DNA of 64,000 nt, from NCBI GenBank assembly GCA_024690205.1, contig JAILCX010000032.1, positions 1 to 64,000 of the forward strand, in the 5' to 3' direction. Numbering within the stretch: the stretch's first letter is position 1; the number at the start of each line of letters is the position of its first letter. A program made the position numbers and the translations under genes. Source of the DNA: Lachnospiraceae bacterium (GTDB lineage Bacteria > Bacillota > Clostridia > Lachnospirales > Lachnospiraceae). Below are positions 1 through 9,100 of the stretch, one piece after another. The notes below the pieces were generated by a model that worked only from the letters and a program-made list of their open reading frames with translations, was not told the DNA's origin and made no database searches.

Positions 1-207
1 ACCTCTGTAATGGGCGGAGAGATAATTGAATTAGAATCGGAAAGAATCATGCGGGAAACCGCTGAAAAGACAAAACTTGAAGATGCCAGGGTGATGATAG
101 AGTGCTTTAGATCAGATAATGTTCCTAATGATATAATACGAGACCGCCTTATATCTAAACTCGGTTTGACAGAATCTGATGCGGACATACTTCTTATCAA
201 TCTCTAA
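1..207 (+). CDS. C-terminal part of an unidentified protein (5' end outside window)
   Basis: The reading frame is open from base 1 and stops at 205-207, so the ATG at 10 is probably internal and the real start lies to the left. The visible 68 residues are charged and helical, with a Glu/Arg-rich coiled stretch (ELESERIMRETAEK) followed by a compact segment ending in ESDADILLINL. Similar tails (a charged helix followed by a short 'D-I-I-R-x-x-L' block) occur at the C terminus of Rpn/PD-(D/E)XK transposase-like proteins of Lachnospiraceae; this is a weak resemblance from memory. No catalytic part is visible, so no function is assigned. A short inverted repeat (TCTTCATT/AATGAAGA, about 214-243) follows but lacks a T-tract. 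Confidence 0.5.
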   Translation, partial: TSVMGGEIIELESERIMRETAEKTKLEDARVMIECFRSDNVPNDIIRDRLISKLGLTESDADILLINL

Positions 208-272
208 TCTTAACTCTTCATTCTTGCTTGTAAAAAATGAAGATATAGCAGACAAAAAAATAAAAAAAGTAG

Positions 273-301
273 TTGACAAGATTGTATGATTGTATTATTG
301 T
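273..301 (+). promoter_or_regulatory. Promoter of the type III glutamine synthetase gene
   Basis: A perfect -35 TTGACA (273-278) is followed after 17 bases by TATTGT (296-301). Transcription would start near 308, directly at the first hexaloop hairpin, leaving a leader of about 170 bases before glnN. Confidence 0.75.
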
Positions 302-307
302 ATACAT

Positions 308-321
308 AAGCAATGGCGCTT
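308..321 (+). promoter_or_regulatory. ANTAR-type hexaloop hairpin 1 in glnN leader
   Basis: AAGC (308-311) pairs with GCTT (318-321) around the six-base loop AATGGC (312-317), which has A at loop position 1 and G at position 4. This matches the known ANTAR recognition rule. Its 3' half is shared with the first terminator stem, so the two structures are mutually exclusive. Confidence 0.6.
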
Positions 322-345
322 TGGTTTAAACCAAGGCGCTTTTTT
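316..345 (+). terminator. Intrinsic terminator/attenuator 1 in glnN leader
   Basis: GCGCTTTGG (316-324) pairs with the matching arm ending at 339, with a central TTTAAA, followed by six T (340-345). It lies after the promoter and before glnN, so read-through must be controlled. Confidence 0.75.
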
Positions 346-366
346 CCTTTTCCAATATGTGTCAGC

Positions 367-382
367 AAAGCAATGGGGCTTT
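367..382 (+). promoter_or_regulatory. ANTAR-type hexaloop hairpin 2 in glnN leader
   Basis: AAAGC (367-371) pairs with GCTTT (378-382) around loop AATGGG (372-377), again A at position 1 and G at position 4. The sequence AAGCAATGGNGCTTT is shared with hairpin 1. The loop and 3' arm are used by the second terminator (373-405), the expected exclusive arrangement for antitermination. Confidence 0.65.
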
Positions 383-412
383 TGATCGGGGGATCAAGGC
401 CCCATTTTCTTT
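373..412 (+). terminator. Intrinsic terminator/attenuator 2 in glnN leader
   Basis: ATGGGGC (373-379) pairs with GCCCCAT (399-405); an inner TTGATC (382-387)/GATCAA (392-397) helix closes a GGGG loop. A T-rich stretch follows (405-412). It stands between promoter and gene. Confidence 0.7.
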
Positions 413-477
413 GCCCAACAGAGTTGAAAAAGAACCGTCTAAGAACGGATATCATAATAACAAGGAGGAGTTAAGCA

Positions 478-2574
478 ATGGAAAAGATACCTGAGTTATA
501 CGGATGTAATGTCTTTAATGACGCGATCATGCGTGACAAGCTGCCTAAGGATGTTTACAAGGCACTTAAAAAGACGATACAAAAGGGAACTCATCTTGAA
601 CTCGATGTAGCAAATGCGGTTGCTATAGCTATGAAGGAATGGGCTGTTGAAAACGGTGCAACGCATTTTACACACTGGTTCCAGCCGCTTACCGGATATA
701 CCGCTGAAAAGCATGACAGCTTTATCGCACCTACCGATAACGGACAGATCATCATGGAGTTTTCGGGTAAGGAGCTTGTAAAGGGTGAGCCCGATGCTTC
801 TTCATTCCCTTCGGGCGGAATAAGAGCAACATTCGAGGCAAGAGGCTATACGGCATGGGATCCTTCTTCTCCTGCATTCATAAAAGACGGAACATTATAT
901 ATTCCCACGGCTTTCTGCTCGTACACGGGTGAAGCCCTTGATAAGAAAACTCCTTTGCTCCGTTCAATGGATGCTTTAAATGCTCAGGCAGTTAAGATGT
1001 TAAAGCTTCTCGGAAACGATGATGTTGAGTTCGTTGCAACGACAGTCGGTCCCGAGCAGGAATATTTCCTTATTGATAAAAATGATTATGCAAAAAGAAG
1101 AGACCTTATATTTACAGGCAGAACACTTCTTGGTTCGGCACCTCCGAAAGGACAGGAGATGGATGACCACTACTTTGGAGCTCTTCGCCCCAGGGTGGCT
1201 GCGTACATGCATGATCTTGACAAGGAACTTTGGAAACTCGGAATACCGGCAAAGACAAAACACAATGAAGTTGCTCCCGCACAGCATGAGCTGGCACCGG
1301 TATTTGATACAACAAACGTAGCTGTAGATCATAACCAGCTTACGATGGAACTCATGAAGACTGTTGCTGAAAAGCACGGACTTGTATGTCTCCTTCATGA
1401 AAAGCCGTTTGCAGGCATCAACGGTTCCGGAAAGCATAACAACTGGTCAATGACCACGGACAGTGGAGTTAACCTTCTTGATCCCGGAAAGACACCTGCA
1501 GACAATACTCAATTCCTTGTATTCTTAACTGCAGTTATAAAGGCAGTTGATGAATATGCCGACATGATGAGATTATCGGTTGCTTCCGCAGGCAACGATC
1601 ACAGACTCGGTGCAAACGAAGCGCCTCCCGCCATAATCTCCATCTTCCTCGGCGATGAGCTTACGGGAGTAATTGATTCCATAAAGAATGACACATTCTT
1701 TAAAAAGGATGATAAGGTCGTAATGGAGATGGGGGCAAATGTTATCCCTCACTTTACAAAGGATAATACCGACCGTAACAGAACTTCTCCTTTTGCCTTT
1801 ACTGGTAACAAGTTTGAGTTCAGATCTTTGGGATCTTCAGCTTCCGTAGCTACACCCAACATTATCCTTAACACGGCAGTAGCCCAGGCTCTTTCGGAGT
1901 TCTACGAGACATTAAAGGATGTTTCAAAAGATAAGCTTGATGAAGCTATCCACGCTCTTATTAAGGATACGCTCATAAAGCACGAAAGGATCATCTTTAA
2001 CGGAAACGGTTATACGGACGAGTGGGTTAGTGAAGCCGAAAAGAGAGGCTTATATAACCTTAAGTCAACACCCGATGTTCTTCCGAGACTCCTTGATGAA
2101 AAGAACATCAAACTCTTTACGGGCCAGGGTATATATACTGAAACAGAGTTAAGATCAAGATATGAGATACTTATTGAAAACTATTGCAGGATAATCCACA
2201 TAGAAGCTTGTACATTAAAGGAGATGATCTATCATGATTTCTCACCTGCCGTACTTAAGCTTATGGATTCACTTTCATCATCCATCATCGCAAAGAAGAA
2301 GATTTCAGATGCGATCCCTTCATCTGCAGAAGAAAAGCTTCTTAAGAGCGTAAGCGCTAAATTCGATGAGCTCGGATCGGCTGTTGAAAAGCTTGAAGCT
2401 GATATAGCAAAAGCAGAGACGATGGATGAAGGACTTGATCTTGCCAAGTTCTATCATGATCCGGTATTTACGGATATGCAGGAAGTAAGAAGGCTTGCTG
2501 ACTGCATCGAAAGTGTAATACCTGATGAATTCCTTCCTTATCCGACATACAGTAAACTTTTGTTCTACGTATAG
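478..2574 (+). CDS. glnN: Glutamine synthetase type III
   Basis: ATP-dependent condensation of glutamate and ammonium to glutamine in the cytoplasm. At 698 residues it has the length of the GSIII family, far longer than GSI (about 440-470). The diagnostic GSIII block [14 protein letters not shown] lies near residue 372; metal-binding segments [10 protein letters not shown] (about 192) and [13 protein letters not shown] (about 262) are intact. The start is fixed by AAGGAGGAG at about 463-471. Transcription is probably governed by the two hexaloop/terminator pairs in the leader, and the Amt-PII gene follows. All catalytic blocks look normal, so this is probably the main assimilating glutamine synthetase of the window, unlike the divergent GSI-like protein at 12347. 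Confidence 0.95.
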   Translation: MEKIPELYGCNVFNDAIMRDKLPKDVYKALKKTIQKGTHLELDVANAVAIAMKEWAVENGATHFTHWFQPLTGYTAEKHDSFIAPTDNGQIIMEFSGKELVKGEPDASSFPSGGIRATFEARGYTAWDPSSPAFIKDGTLYIPTAFCSYTGEALDKKTPLLRSMDALNAQAVKMLKLLGNDDVEFVATTVGPEQEYFLIDKNDYAKRRDLIFTGRTLLGSAPPKGQEMDDHYFGALRPRVAAYMHDLDKELWKLGIPAKTKHNEVAPAQHELAPVFDTTNVAVDHNQLTMELMKTVAEKHGLVCLLHEKPFAGINGSGKHNNWSMTTDSGVNLLDPGKTPADNTQFLVFLTAVIKAVDEYADMMRLSVASAGNDHRLGANEAPPAIISIFLGDELTGVIDSIKNDTFFKKDDKVVMEMGANVIPHFTKDNTDRNRTSPFAFTGNKFEFRSLGSSASVATPNIILNTAVAQALSEFYETLKDVSKDKLDEAIHALIKDTLIKHERIIFNGNGYTDEWVSEAEKRGLYNLKSTPDVLPRLLDEKNIKLFTGQGIYTETELRSRYEILIENYCRIIHIEACTLKEMIYHDFSPAVLKLMDSLSSSIIAKKKISDAIPSSAEEKLLKSVSAKFDELGSAVEKLEADIAKAETMDEGLDLAKFYHDPVFTDMQEVRRLADCIESVIPDEFLPYPTYSKLLFYV

Positions 2575-2603
2575 TCACGGGAAGAAAAATAAGAAACGAT
2601 AAA

Positions 2604-2617
2604 ACGCAAAGGCGCGT
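2604..2617 (+). promoter_or_regulatory. ANTAR-type hexaloop hairpin upstream of amt
   Basis: ACGC (2604-2607) pairs perfectly with GCGT (2614-2617) around loop AAAGGC (2608-2613), A at position 1 and G at position 4. The 3' arm GCGT is part of the terminator stem 2611-2635. I could not find a convincing first hairpin upstream, so this may be a single-hairpin variant. Confidence 0.5.
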
Positions 2618-2639
2618 ACCCTTAGGGGACGCGCCTTTT
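2611..2639 (+). terminator. Intrinsic terminator between glnN and amt
   Basis: GGCGCGT (2611-2617) pairs with ACGCGCC (2629-2635), with a C-rich/G-rich inner helix, followed by TTTT. Because the ribosome binding site of amt follows immediately, it probably sets how much transcription passes from glnN into amt. Confidence 0.75.
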
Positions 2640-2658
2640 GTATAAGGAGGAGAAACAT

Positions 2659-4428
2659 ATGGAAGAATTATTATCTAGCTTCAACAGTGAACTCTACGGA
2701 GTCTGGTTCCTCATAGGAGCCGCACTGGTATTCTGGATGCAGGCAGGCTTTGCAATGTGTGAAGCGGGCTTCACCAGAGCCAAGAACGCAGGTAATATCA
2801 TCATGAAGAACCTTATGGACTTCTGTATAGGTACTGTGATGTGGTTTATCTGCGGTGCATCTTTGATGCTCGGTGAAAACATACTTCACGGCTTTGCCGG
2901 AGGATTCAGCTTTGATGTTTTCACCAATTACGGAAGCTTTGATTATTCGGCTTTCGTGTTCAACCTGGTATTCTGTGCCACAACGGCAACCATCGTATCA
3001 GGTTCGATGGCAGAAAGAACAAAGTTCTCAAGCTATTGTATTTATTCGGCAATCATTTCCGCAATAATCTATCCCATTGAAGCACACTGGACATGGGGCG
3101 GCGGTTTCCTTGCCGAGTGGGGTTTCCACGATTACGCAGGATCAAACTGCATACATATGGTAGGTGGTATCTGCGCATTGATCGGTGCCTGGATGTTAGG
3201 TCCCCGTATCGGTAAGTTTGAAAAAGACAAGAACGGAAAAGTTACAAAAGTTAACGCATTCCCCGGACACAACCTCGTTATCGCGGCTTTGGGTGTATTC
3301 ATCCTTTGGCTTGGCTGGTACGGATTCAACGGTGCAGCAGCTACGGATCTTGGAACAATGGGTTCCGTATTCCTTACAACAACCGTGGCTCCTGCTGTCG
3401 CTACCGTTACATGTCTCATTTTCACTTGGGTAAAATACGGCAAGCCCGATGTTTCAATGTGTCTTAACGCATCACTTGCAGGTCTTGTAGCCATCACGGC
3501 TCCCTGTGATGTTACGGATTGCGCAGGATCGGCTATCATAGGTATTGTAGCAGGATTGCTCGTAGTATTCGGTGTTTGGTTCAATGATCATGTTTCTCAT
3601 GTTGATGATCCCGTCGGTGCGGTTGCAGTTCATATGTTCAACGGTATCTGGGGTACATTGGCAGTAGGACTTTTCGCTACGGACACGGCTCCCGGATTTG
3701 CGGTAGCAGGTATTGAAAAAGGACTTTTCTACGGCGGCGGTGTAGGACAGCTCATCAAACAGATAGGTGGTACAGCAGTAACGATCGTCTGGACTGTAGT
3801 AACTATCCTTATCGCATTTACGATCATTAAAAAGACCATCGGTCTTCGTGTAGGTGAAGAAGAAGAGCTTATGGGTCTTGATGCAACAGAGCACGGTCTT
3901 CCTTCAGCATATGCAGGCTTCTCTATCATGGATATTTCAAACACCATGACGATGGATGTAAACGAGAATACCAACCTCGGTCAGGATTCTTACGAAGAAG
4001 CATCAGAAGTCATGAAGAGAGCAGCTGTTCCCGTGGTCAGGGAGGACAACGTTCCGATCGCGGAATTCAATTCAGGTATCTCAAAGGTAGTTATCATAGC
4101 AAAACTTTCAAGATACGATGCATTGAGAAAAGCAATGAACGATCTTGGTGTAACGGGTATGACGGTTACTCAGGTCATGGGGTGCGGAGTACAGAAAGGT
4201 GCCGGCGAAAAATACCGTGGCGTAGAGATCGATGCAACATTGCTGCCTAAGGTTAAACTTGAAGTAGTAGTAAGTGCAATCCCTGTTGAAAAGGTAATAG
4301 AGGCTGCTAAGAAAGCTCTTTACACGGGTCATATCGGAGACGGAAAGATCTTCGTATACAATGTTCAGAAGGTTGTAAAAATAAGAACAGGCGAAGAAGA
4401 CTATGATGCACTTCAGGATGTTGAATAA
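2659..4428 (+). CDS. amt: Ammonium transporter fused to a C-terminal PII domain
   Basis: Membrane channel for ammonium with a built-in regulator. I start at ATG 2659, preceded by AAGGAGG (2643-2649); an upstream TTG at 2638 would lie inside the terminator. The N-terminal ~410 residues are an Amt/MEP channel: twin-histidine segments NCIHMVGG (about 163) and AVHMFNGIWG (about 324) and about eleven membrane helices. Residues ~474-589 are a full PII domain with nucleotide-binding GVTGMTV, T-loop QKGAGEKYRG and GDGKIFVYNV. The pore-plugging Arg of the T-loop (YRG) is present, but the usual uridylylated Tyr is Ile. An ATP/2-oxoglutarate-controlled plug supplied in cis is the natural reading. It follows glnN, a common linkage. 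Confidence 0.93.
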   Translation: MEELLSSFNSELYGVWFLIGAALVFWMQAGFAMCEAGFTRAKNAGNIIMKNLMDFCIGTVMWFICGASLMLGENILHGFAGGFSFDVFTNYGSFDYSAFVFNLVFCATTATIVSGSMAERTKFSSYCIYSAIISAIIYPIEAHWTWGGGFLAEWGFHDYAGSNCIHMVGGICALIGAWMLGPRIGKFEKDKNGKVTKVNAFPGHNLVIAALGVFILWLGWYGFNGAAATDLGTMGSVFLTTTVAPAVATVTCLIFTWVKYGKPDVSMCLNASLAGLVAITAPCDVTDCAGSAIIGIVAGLLVVFGVWFNDHVSHVDDPVGAVAVHMFNGIWGTLAVGLFATDTAPGFAVAGIEKGLFYGGGVGQLIKQIGGTAVTIVWTVVTILIAFTIIKKTIGLRVGEEEELMGLDATEHGLPSAYAGFSIMDISNTMTMDVNENTNLGQDSYEEASEVMKRAAVPVVREDNVPIAEFNSGISKVVIIAKLSRYDALRKAMNDLGVTGMTVTQVMGCGVQKGAGEKYRGVEIDATLLPKVKLEVVVSAIPVEKVIEAAKKALYTGHIGDGKIFVYNVQKVVKIRTGEEDYDALQDVE

Positions 4429-4443
4429 AAAGAAATAAATCTA

Positions 4444-4472
4444 TTGACAAATTATGTTCACATGTATACAAT
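4444..4472 (+). promoter_or_regulatory. Promoter of the pyrG-gltBD operon
   Basis: TTGACA (4444-4449), 17-base spacer, TACAAT (4467-4472). It sits directly behind amt, which lacks its own terminator; the hairpin at 4492-4525 therefore lies in the new leader and may serve both units. Confidence 0.7.
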
Positions 4473-4484
4473 GATACAAGTGAA

Positions 4485-4496
4485 GACAAAGGCGTC
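4485..4496 (+). promoter_or_regulatory. Possible weak ANTAR hexaloop in pyrG leader
   Basis: GAC (4485-4487) pairs with GTC (4494-4496) around loop AAAGGC (4488-4493), the same loop sequence as upstream of amt. The helix is only three base pairs, so the hairpin is marginal; overlap with the terminator stem at 4492 is what makes it worth recording. Confidence 0.3.
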
Positions 4497-4525
4497 GGAA
4501 AGCTTAGGCTTTCCGACGCTTCTTT
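4492..4525 (+). terminator. Terminator/attenuator hairpin in pyrG leader
   Basis: A perfect 12-bp stem, 4492-4503 with 4508-4519, loop TTAG, followed by TTCTTT. It lies between the promoter (4444-4472) and the pyrG start, so it can attenuate the whole downstream operon as well as stop transcripts from amt. Confidence 0.8.
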
Positions 4526-4552
4526 ATTGTAAAAACTCATGGGAGGCACCGG

Positions 4553-6154
4553 ATGGTCAAATATGTTTTCGTAACCGGAGGAGTAGTTTCAGGTCTTGGA
4601 AAGGGTATAACCGCAGCATCGCTCGGCAGGCTTATGAAGGCCAGGGGTTACAGGGTTACAATGCAGAAGTTCGATCCCTACATCAATATGGATCCGGGAA
4701 CGATGAACCCCATTCAGCACGGAGAAGTCTTCGTAACGGATGACGGAACGGAGACGGATCTTGATCTTGGACACTACGAAAGATTCATAAACGAATCATT
4801 GGATAAGAATTCAAACGTTACGACGGGAAAGGTTTACTGGAGCGTTCTTAACAAAGAACGTCACGGTGATTACGGCGGAGGAACTGTTCAGGTAATACCT
4901 CATATAACAAACGAGATAAAGGACAGATTCTATAAAGCAAAAGACGATGATGACAATACGGTTTCGATCATTGAAATAGGCGGAACCGTCGGTGATATAG
5001 AAAGCCAGCCTTTCCTTGAAGCAATAAGACAGTTTCAGTCGGATGTCGGAAGGCAGAACGCGATTATAGTACACGTCACGCTTATACCATATATAAAAGC
5101 ATCGGGTGAACTTAAGACAAAGCCTACCCAGATGAGTGTAAAGACCCTCCAGAGCATGGGACTTTGGCCGGATATACTTGTCTGCAGGTCGGATTATCCC
5201 GTTGATGATGACATGAGAGCAAAGATAGCTCTCTTTTGTAATGTTAAAAAGGATCACGTTCTTCAGAACCTTGATGCCGCTTCGCTTTATGAAGTTCCGC
5301 TGATGCTTGAAAAGGAAAATCTCGCAGGTGCGGTTTGTGAATGCTTAAATCTTCCCTGTCCCGAACCTGATCTTAAGCGGTGGGAGAGCATGGTCAATGC
5401 GCTGCATTCTCCAAAATACAGCGTAAATATCGCACTGGTCGGCAAATACGTATCCTTACATGATGCTTATCTTAGCGTAGCGGAAGCCTTAAGGCACGGA
5501 GGTGTCGCAAATTCGTCAAAGGTTAACATAACATGGATCGATTCGGAGACGATCACGGATGAAAATGTCGGTGATCTTTTAGGTGAAAAAGACGGAATAC
5601 TGGTTCCCGGAGGCTTTGGTCTAAGGGGAATCGAAGGAAAGATAAAAGCTATAAAATATGCCAGGGAACACAGTGTTCCGTTTCTTGGGCTTTGCCTGGG
5701 AATGCAGCTTTCGATCATTGAATTTGCAAGAGATGTTTTGGGATACAATGATGCATCAAGTATTGAATTTGATCCCGAGACACCTCATCCCGTTATCCAT
5801 CTAATGCCTGATCAGGAAGGAGTAGTTGATCTTGGCGGAACATTAAGACTTGGGGCATATCCCTGTGAACTTAAGGAAGGAAGCCGGGCACATGCTTTGT
5901 ACGGCGATAAGTCGATCTCTGAAAGACACCGTCACCGCTATGAAGTAAACAACGATTACAGGGCCGAACTTGAGTCAAAAGGAATGGTCCTTTCGGGAAT
6001 TTCACCTGACGGCCGTATCGTTGAAATGGTAGAACTTAAAGACCATCCGTTTTTTGTGGCTACGCAGGCACATCCCGAGTTTAAGTCACGACCGGACGTA
6101 CCGCATCCGCTGTTTAAGGGTTTTATTGAAGCGGCGCTTTTAAAGAGTAAGTAA
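4553..6154 (+). CDS. pyrG: CTP synthase (glutamine-hydrolysing)
   Basis: Converts UTP to CTP using ATP and ammonia from glutamine. The 533-residue protein has the usual length. N-terminal synthetase domain begins with [16 protein letters not shown]; the C-terminal class I glutamine amidotransferase has the nucleophile Cys in GLCLGMQ (about residue 380) and the His/Glu pair in AHPEF (about 505). It is the first gene after the attenuated leader and is followed after 21 bases by gltB, tying a glutamine consumer to glutamate synthase in one transcription unit. Confidence 0.96.
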   Translation: MVKYVFVTGGVVSGLGKGITAASLGRLMKARGYRVTMQKFDPYINMDPGTMNPIQHGEVFVTDDGTETDLDLGHYERFINESLDKNSNVTTGKVYWSVLNKERHGDYGGGTVQVIPHITNEIKDRFYKAKDDDDNTVSIIEIGGTVGDIESQPFLEAIRQFQSDVGRQNAIIVHVTLIPYIKASGELKTKPTQMSVKTLQSMGLWPDILVCRSDYPVDDDMRAKIALFCNVKKDHVLQNLDAASLYEVPLMLEKENLAGAVCECLNLPCPEPDLKRWESMVNALHSPKYSVNIALVGKYVSLHDAYLSVAEALRHGGVANSSKVNITWIDSETITDENVGDLLGEKDGILVPGGFGLRGIEGKIKAIKYAREHSVPFLGLCLGMQLSIIEFARDVLGYNDASSIEFDPETPHPVIHLMPDQEGVVDLGGTLRLGAYPCELKEGSRAHALYGDKSISERHRHRYEVNNDYRAELESKGMVLSGISPDGRIVEMVELKDHPFFVATQAHPEFKSRPDVPHPLFKGFIEAALLKSK

Positions 6155-6175
6155 GTTCTTTGAGGAGAATATATT

Positions 6176-9100
6176 ATGAAAAACCATAACATAAATGAAA
6201 ATGCCGAAGCACAAAACGGTCTTTATGACCCTTCGTTTGAACATGATAACTGCGGAATAGGTGCGGTCATCAACATCAAAGGGAAAAAGAGCCACAAGAT
6301 CGTTGACGATGCACTTCATATAGTTGAGAACCTTGAGCACCGTGCAGGTAAAGATGCTGAAGGAAAAACAGGTGACGGTGTCGGTATCCTTACCCAGATA
6401 CCTCATAAGTTCTTTAAAAAGATCTGTGCATCTCTTGATATAAGCATAGGAGATGAAAGGCAATACGGCGTTGGAAACTTCTTCTTTACCAAAGATGAGC
6501 TCAAAAAAGCTCAGGCAATGAAGATGTTTGAGGTCATAGTCGAAAAAGAAGGTCTTATATTCCTCGGCTGGAGGGAAGTCCCTACTTTCCCGAAAGTCCT
6601 TGGCCATAAGGCCCTTGATTCAATGCCCTGCATCATGCAGGCTTTTATAAAGCGTCCCGATAACTGCCAAAGCGACATTGATTTTGACAGAAAGCTCTAT
6701 GTCATAAGAAGAGTATTTGAACAAAGTAACGACAAGACATATGTCGTTTCGCTTTCATGCAGGACCATTGTTTATAAGGGGATGTTCCTTGTATCCCAGC
6801 TTCGCACCTTCTTTGCGGATCTTCAGGATAAGGATTATGAATCCGCGATCGCTATGGTTCATTCAAGATTTTCAACCAATACAAATCCCAGTTGGGAAAG
6901 AGCACATCCGAACAGGATGCTTGTTCATAACGGTGAGATAAATACCATAAAGGGTAATGTCGACAAAATGCTGGCCCGTGAAGAGACCATGCATACCAAT
7001 GCATTTTATTCAGAGGATATGACAAAGGTACTGCCGGTTATCTCAAGTGCCGGATCAGACTCGGCCATGCTTGATAACACCCTTGAATTCCTCATGATGT
7101 CGGGAATGGAACTTCCGCTTGCAGCTATGGTCCTTATTCCCGAGCCCTGGGGTCATAACGATACGATAACCCAGGAAGTACGCGACTTCTACCAGTATTA
7201 TGCTACCATGATGGAGCCCTGGGACGGACCGGCATCGATACTGTTTTCCGACGGTGACGTGATGGGTGCGATCCTTGACAGGAACGGTCTTCGTCCGTCG
7301 AGGTATCTTGTTACGGATGACGACAGGCTTATTCTTTCATCCGAAGTCGGAGTTTTGGATATAGACGAAGCGCATATCCTTAAAAAGGAAAGACTTCATC
7401 CCGGAAAGATGCTCCTTATAGATACAAAAGCAGGACGTATAGTATCCGATGAGGAACTTAAGGAACGTTATGCCTGCGCAGAACCTTACGGAGAATGGCT
7501 TGATTCAAACCTCCTTACATTAAAGGAGATAAGGATACCAAACTCAAAGACTCCTTCTTATGACAGGGAACAGTTCAGAAGACTGCTTCTTTCGTTCGGC
7601 TATACATATGAAGAATACATGGAAGAAATACAGAGTATGGCGCTTAACGGAAGTGAGATGATAGGCGCAATGGGAGTTGATACTCCGCTTGCCGTCCTTT
7701 CCAAAAAGCAAAGACCTCTGTTTGACTACTTTAAGCAGCTTTTTGCCCAGGTAACCAATCCTCCTATTGATGCTATCCGCGAAAAAATAGTCACATCATC
7801 CACTGTTTACGTGGGCAAGAACGGAAACCTGTTGGACGAAAAGCCGGAAAACTGCCATGTCCTTAAGATCGAGAATCCGATATTGAGCGATCTTGATCTT
7901 ATGAAGATAAGGAAGATGGAAAAGCCCGGCTTCAAGGTTTCCACGGTATCCATAAATTATTACAAGAGCACTCCGATAAAGAGAGTCCTTGAACAACTTT
8001 TTGTTGCAGTCGATAAGGCATATAACGAAGGTGCAAACATCCTTATCCTTTCCGACAGGGGAGTTGATGAAAGCAGGGTTGCCCTTCCTTCACTCCTTGC
8101 AGTTGCTGCAGTTCACAAACACCTTGTTAAAACTAAGAAGTGTACCGCAATGTCTTTGATCCTTGAATCCGGCGAGCCCAGAATGGTCCACCATTTTGCA
8201 ACGCTTCTTGGATTCGGTGCCTCAGCGGTCAACCCTTATCTTGCACATGCTTCGATTGAAGAGCTTATAGATGACGGAATACTTGATAAGGATTATTATG
8301 CTGCGGTAGATGATTTTGATAAGGCCGTTTTACAGGGAATAATCAAGATCGCATCAAAGATGGGTATTTCGACCATCCAGTCATATCAGGGTTCAAAGAT
8401 ATTTGAAGCTCTCGGCATATCAAAGGAAGTGACTGAAGAGTATTTTACGGGAGTAGTAAGTCCCATAGGCGGCATTACTTTGGAAGACATCGCGGAAGAT
8501 ACGGATCTTCGGCACAGCAGGGCATTTGATCCTCTCGGCTTAAATACGAATCTTGAAGTTCCTTCGCTTGGAATGCATAAATCAAGGAGCCAGGGTGAAA
8601 AGCACAGATATTCTCCCGCTTTGATACATATGCTTCAAAAGGCCACAAGAGACGGCGATTACGAAGAGTACAAACAATATACAAAGATGGCCGATGATGA
8701 AGAGACAGGATATTTAAGAAGCATCATGGACTTTAACTATCCCGAAAACGGAATAGACATAAGTGAAGTAGAGGATGAAAAAGAAATAGTAAAGCGTTTT
8801 AAGACAGGAGCAATGAGTTACGGTTCCATTTCTGAAGAAGCTCATGAAGCACTTGCCGTTGCGATGAACCACCTTAAAGGAAAATCAAATTCGGGAGAAG
8901 GCGGTGAATCCGATGAGAGGATAAAGTCATCCGGAACAAAAGATGACAGAAGTTCTGCGATCAAACAGGTCGCATCCGGAAGATTCGGTGTGACAAGCCA
9001 GTATCTTTGCTCGGCAAAGGAGATACAGATAAAGATGGCGCAGGGAGCAAAGCCCGGAGAAGGCGGACATCTTCCTGCAGGAAAGGTTTATCCCTGGATA

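Noticed and set aside
2638-2658. TTG 2638 as the start of amt
   Set aside because: It lies in the terminator T-tract and would include the ribosome binding site in the coding part; ATG 2659 is ideally spaced.
3132-3584. 150-codon - strand frame inside amt
   Set aside because: Antisense shadow of conserved membrane helices with no start context.
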